From the NCBI RefSeq assembly GCF_002967765.1, contig NZ_PUHY01000012.1:186001-250000 (forward strand): a DNA stretch of 64,000 nucleotides, written 5' to 3'. Below, piece by piece: positions 63,402-64,000 of the stretch. Position numbers and translations under genes: made by a program. The first letter of the stretch is position 1, and the number at the start of each line of letters is the position of its first letter. The DNA is from Blastopirellula marina. GTDB lineage: Bacteria; Planctomycetota; Planctomycetia; Pirellulales; Pirellulaceae. Under the pieces are notes generated by a model. It had not been told where the DNA came from. It made no database searches and saw only the letters and a program-made list of their open reading frames with translations.

Positions 63402-64000
63402 TCAACGTACCGGAGGGTCAATCAAGATGGTCTCGGACATTCCATTGATCCCTAAGCCGTGCCGCAGTGCTTCGCTTTCGATTCTCGGCTGTCGGTCATA
63501 CCAGTGTTCAAGCGATTGCTCAGCAACGTTTCGAGTCGATTCCGGTGAATGGGTCACCGCATGCTTCAGCAACAAGAATTCAACAAGCTCATCGACGTCT
63601 TCTTCCATGAACTTCCCCTTGAACTGGGTTAGGTTCTCCTCCGAGATCTTATGACCTGGGGCTCCCAAGAAACCAAGACCGATCCCTTCCTGGTCATTCG
63701 TGCCAGTCAGTTTCTCGAGCAATTCGAAGTCACGCGGTATCAAGTTGCTAACGACCAATTCTGTTTCAGCAACAAATTGAATTCGCGGCTGCTGGTTTAG
63801 GTCCAGTGAACTGCGCGGGGTATAAATCGCGTTGACCTGCAAGGCACCAACCCCGGCCATGGCTTCCCAAAACTCGGGGGCGTTGGTGCGATAATCTCGT
63901 AGCGAACGCACCAGGAAATACCTCGCCGTTTGCCCTGGCTTCAAGGTGATCGGCTGCTTATCCGAACGCAAACCAAAACCGGCCCCGCGATCGACATACT
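63402..64000 (-). CDS. Hypothetical protein, possible paralogue of the adjacent broken gene, 5' end outside window
   Basis: The frame is open to the right edge (first visible residues YVDRGAGFGLRSDKQPITL), so at least 199 residues are encoded and the start is off-window. PITLKPGQTARYFLVRSLRDYRTN, ALQVNAIYTPRSS and RIQFVAETELVVS are beta-strand-like. The C-terminal third (KISEENLTQFKGKFMEEDVDELVEFLLLKHA) is helical. Strand order and the positions of the ALQVNA/QLAIRA and ENLTQFKGKF/ERLREMRGQF stretches resemble the neighbouring pseudogene. Function unknown. Confidence 0.6.
   Translation of the reverse strand, partial: YVDRGAGFGLRSDKQPITLKPGQTARYFLVRSLRDYRTNAPEFWEAMAGVGALQVNAIYTPRSSLDLNQQPRIQFVAETELVVSNLIPRDFELLEKLTGTNDQEGIGLGFLGAPGHKISEENLTQFKGKFMEEDVDELVEFLLLKHAVTHSPESTRNVAEQSLEHWYDRQPRIESEALRHGLGINGMSETILIDPPVR

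Overview
The window looks like a stretch of chromosome from a planctomycete, most likely family Pirellulaceae (Blastopirellula/Bremerella/Rhodopirellula-like). The pointers are family-level: a DUF1549 (PSCyt2-type) cytochrome-associated protein at the left edge, a giant membrane-bound-dehydrogenase/HEAT/heme-binding protein, an ECF sigma factor beside a Ser/Thr kinase, BlaI/M56 pairs, NHL and TIM-barrel secreted proteins, and type I signal peptidases with large insertions. GC content is moderate and genes are dense on both strands. No rRNA, convincing tRNA, CRISPR array or intact insertion sequence was seen. Start codons were chosen by reading upstream Shine-Dalgarno-like sequence and family N-termini, so many differ from the longest open frame.

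Layout. 1-4 kb: DUF1549 protein (runs off the edge), then small stress/envelope genes (CsbD, PRC-barrel, Rho_N-like, a tail-anchored-type protein and a lipoprotein-like peptide) with clear hairpin terminators. 4.2-11.6 kb: a one-directional minus-strand signalling locus in the order coiled-coil protein, FHA protein, Ser/Thr kinase, a 38-residue membrane peptide, a large membrane protein, an ECF sigma factor, an AIM24-like protein and a small HxxxxCxxC protein. 12-23 kb: an EamA transporter, a CinA-like/nucleotidylyltransferase fusion, a ROK kinase lacking the usual zinc cysteines, lepA, two unusual signal peptidases, an lptB-like ATPase and a methyltransferase. 23-34 kb: BlaI/M56 pair, second methyltransferase, MscS channel, diguanylate cyclase with a decayed second GGDEF domain, NarL-type regulator, PepT-like peptidase overlapping a BFD-like iron-sulfur protein, a STAS protein without a phosphosite, and a LOG-family protein.

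34-50 kb: the giant PVC-type dehydrogenase/heme protein, a complete Yej-type peptide ABC transporter (binding protein, two permeases, fused double ATPase), metG, then a minus-strand operon of an rlmN-like gene and two hypotheticals. 50-60 kb: NHL and TIM-barrel secreted proteins, quinone oxidoreductase, short-chain dehydrogenase, a three-gene envelope-stress operon (YtxH-like, holin-like, DUF3618), a DUF1254/1214 protein and a DPM1-like glycosyltransferase.

60-64 kb: more accessory, locally AT-richer. It holds a secreted hypothetical, a glycosyltransferase-like gene, a short gene remnant, a gene whose signal peptide is cut from its mature domain by an in-frame TAA, and a probable tandem paralogue running off the right edge. 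The best candidates for under-described biology are the 4.2-10.5 kb kinase/FHA/ECF-sigma/AIM24 locus, the pair of modified signal peptidases, and the NAD-metabolism-like fusion at 13.6 kb.
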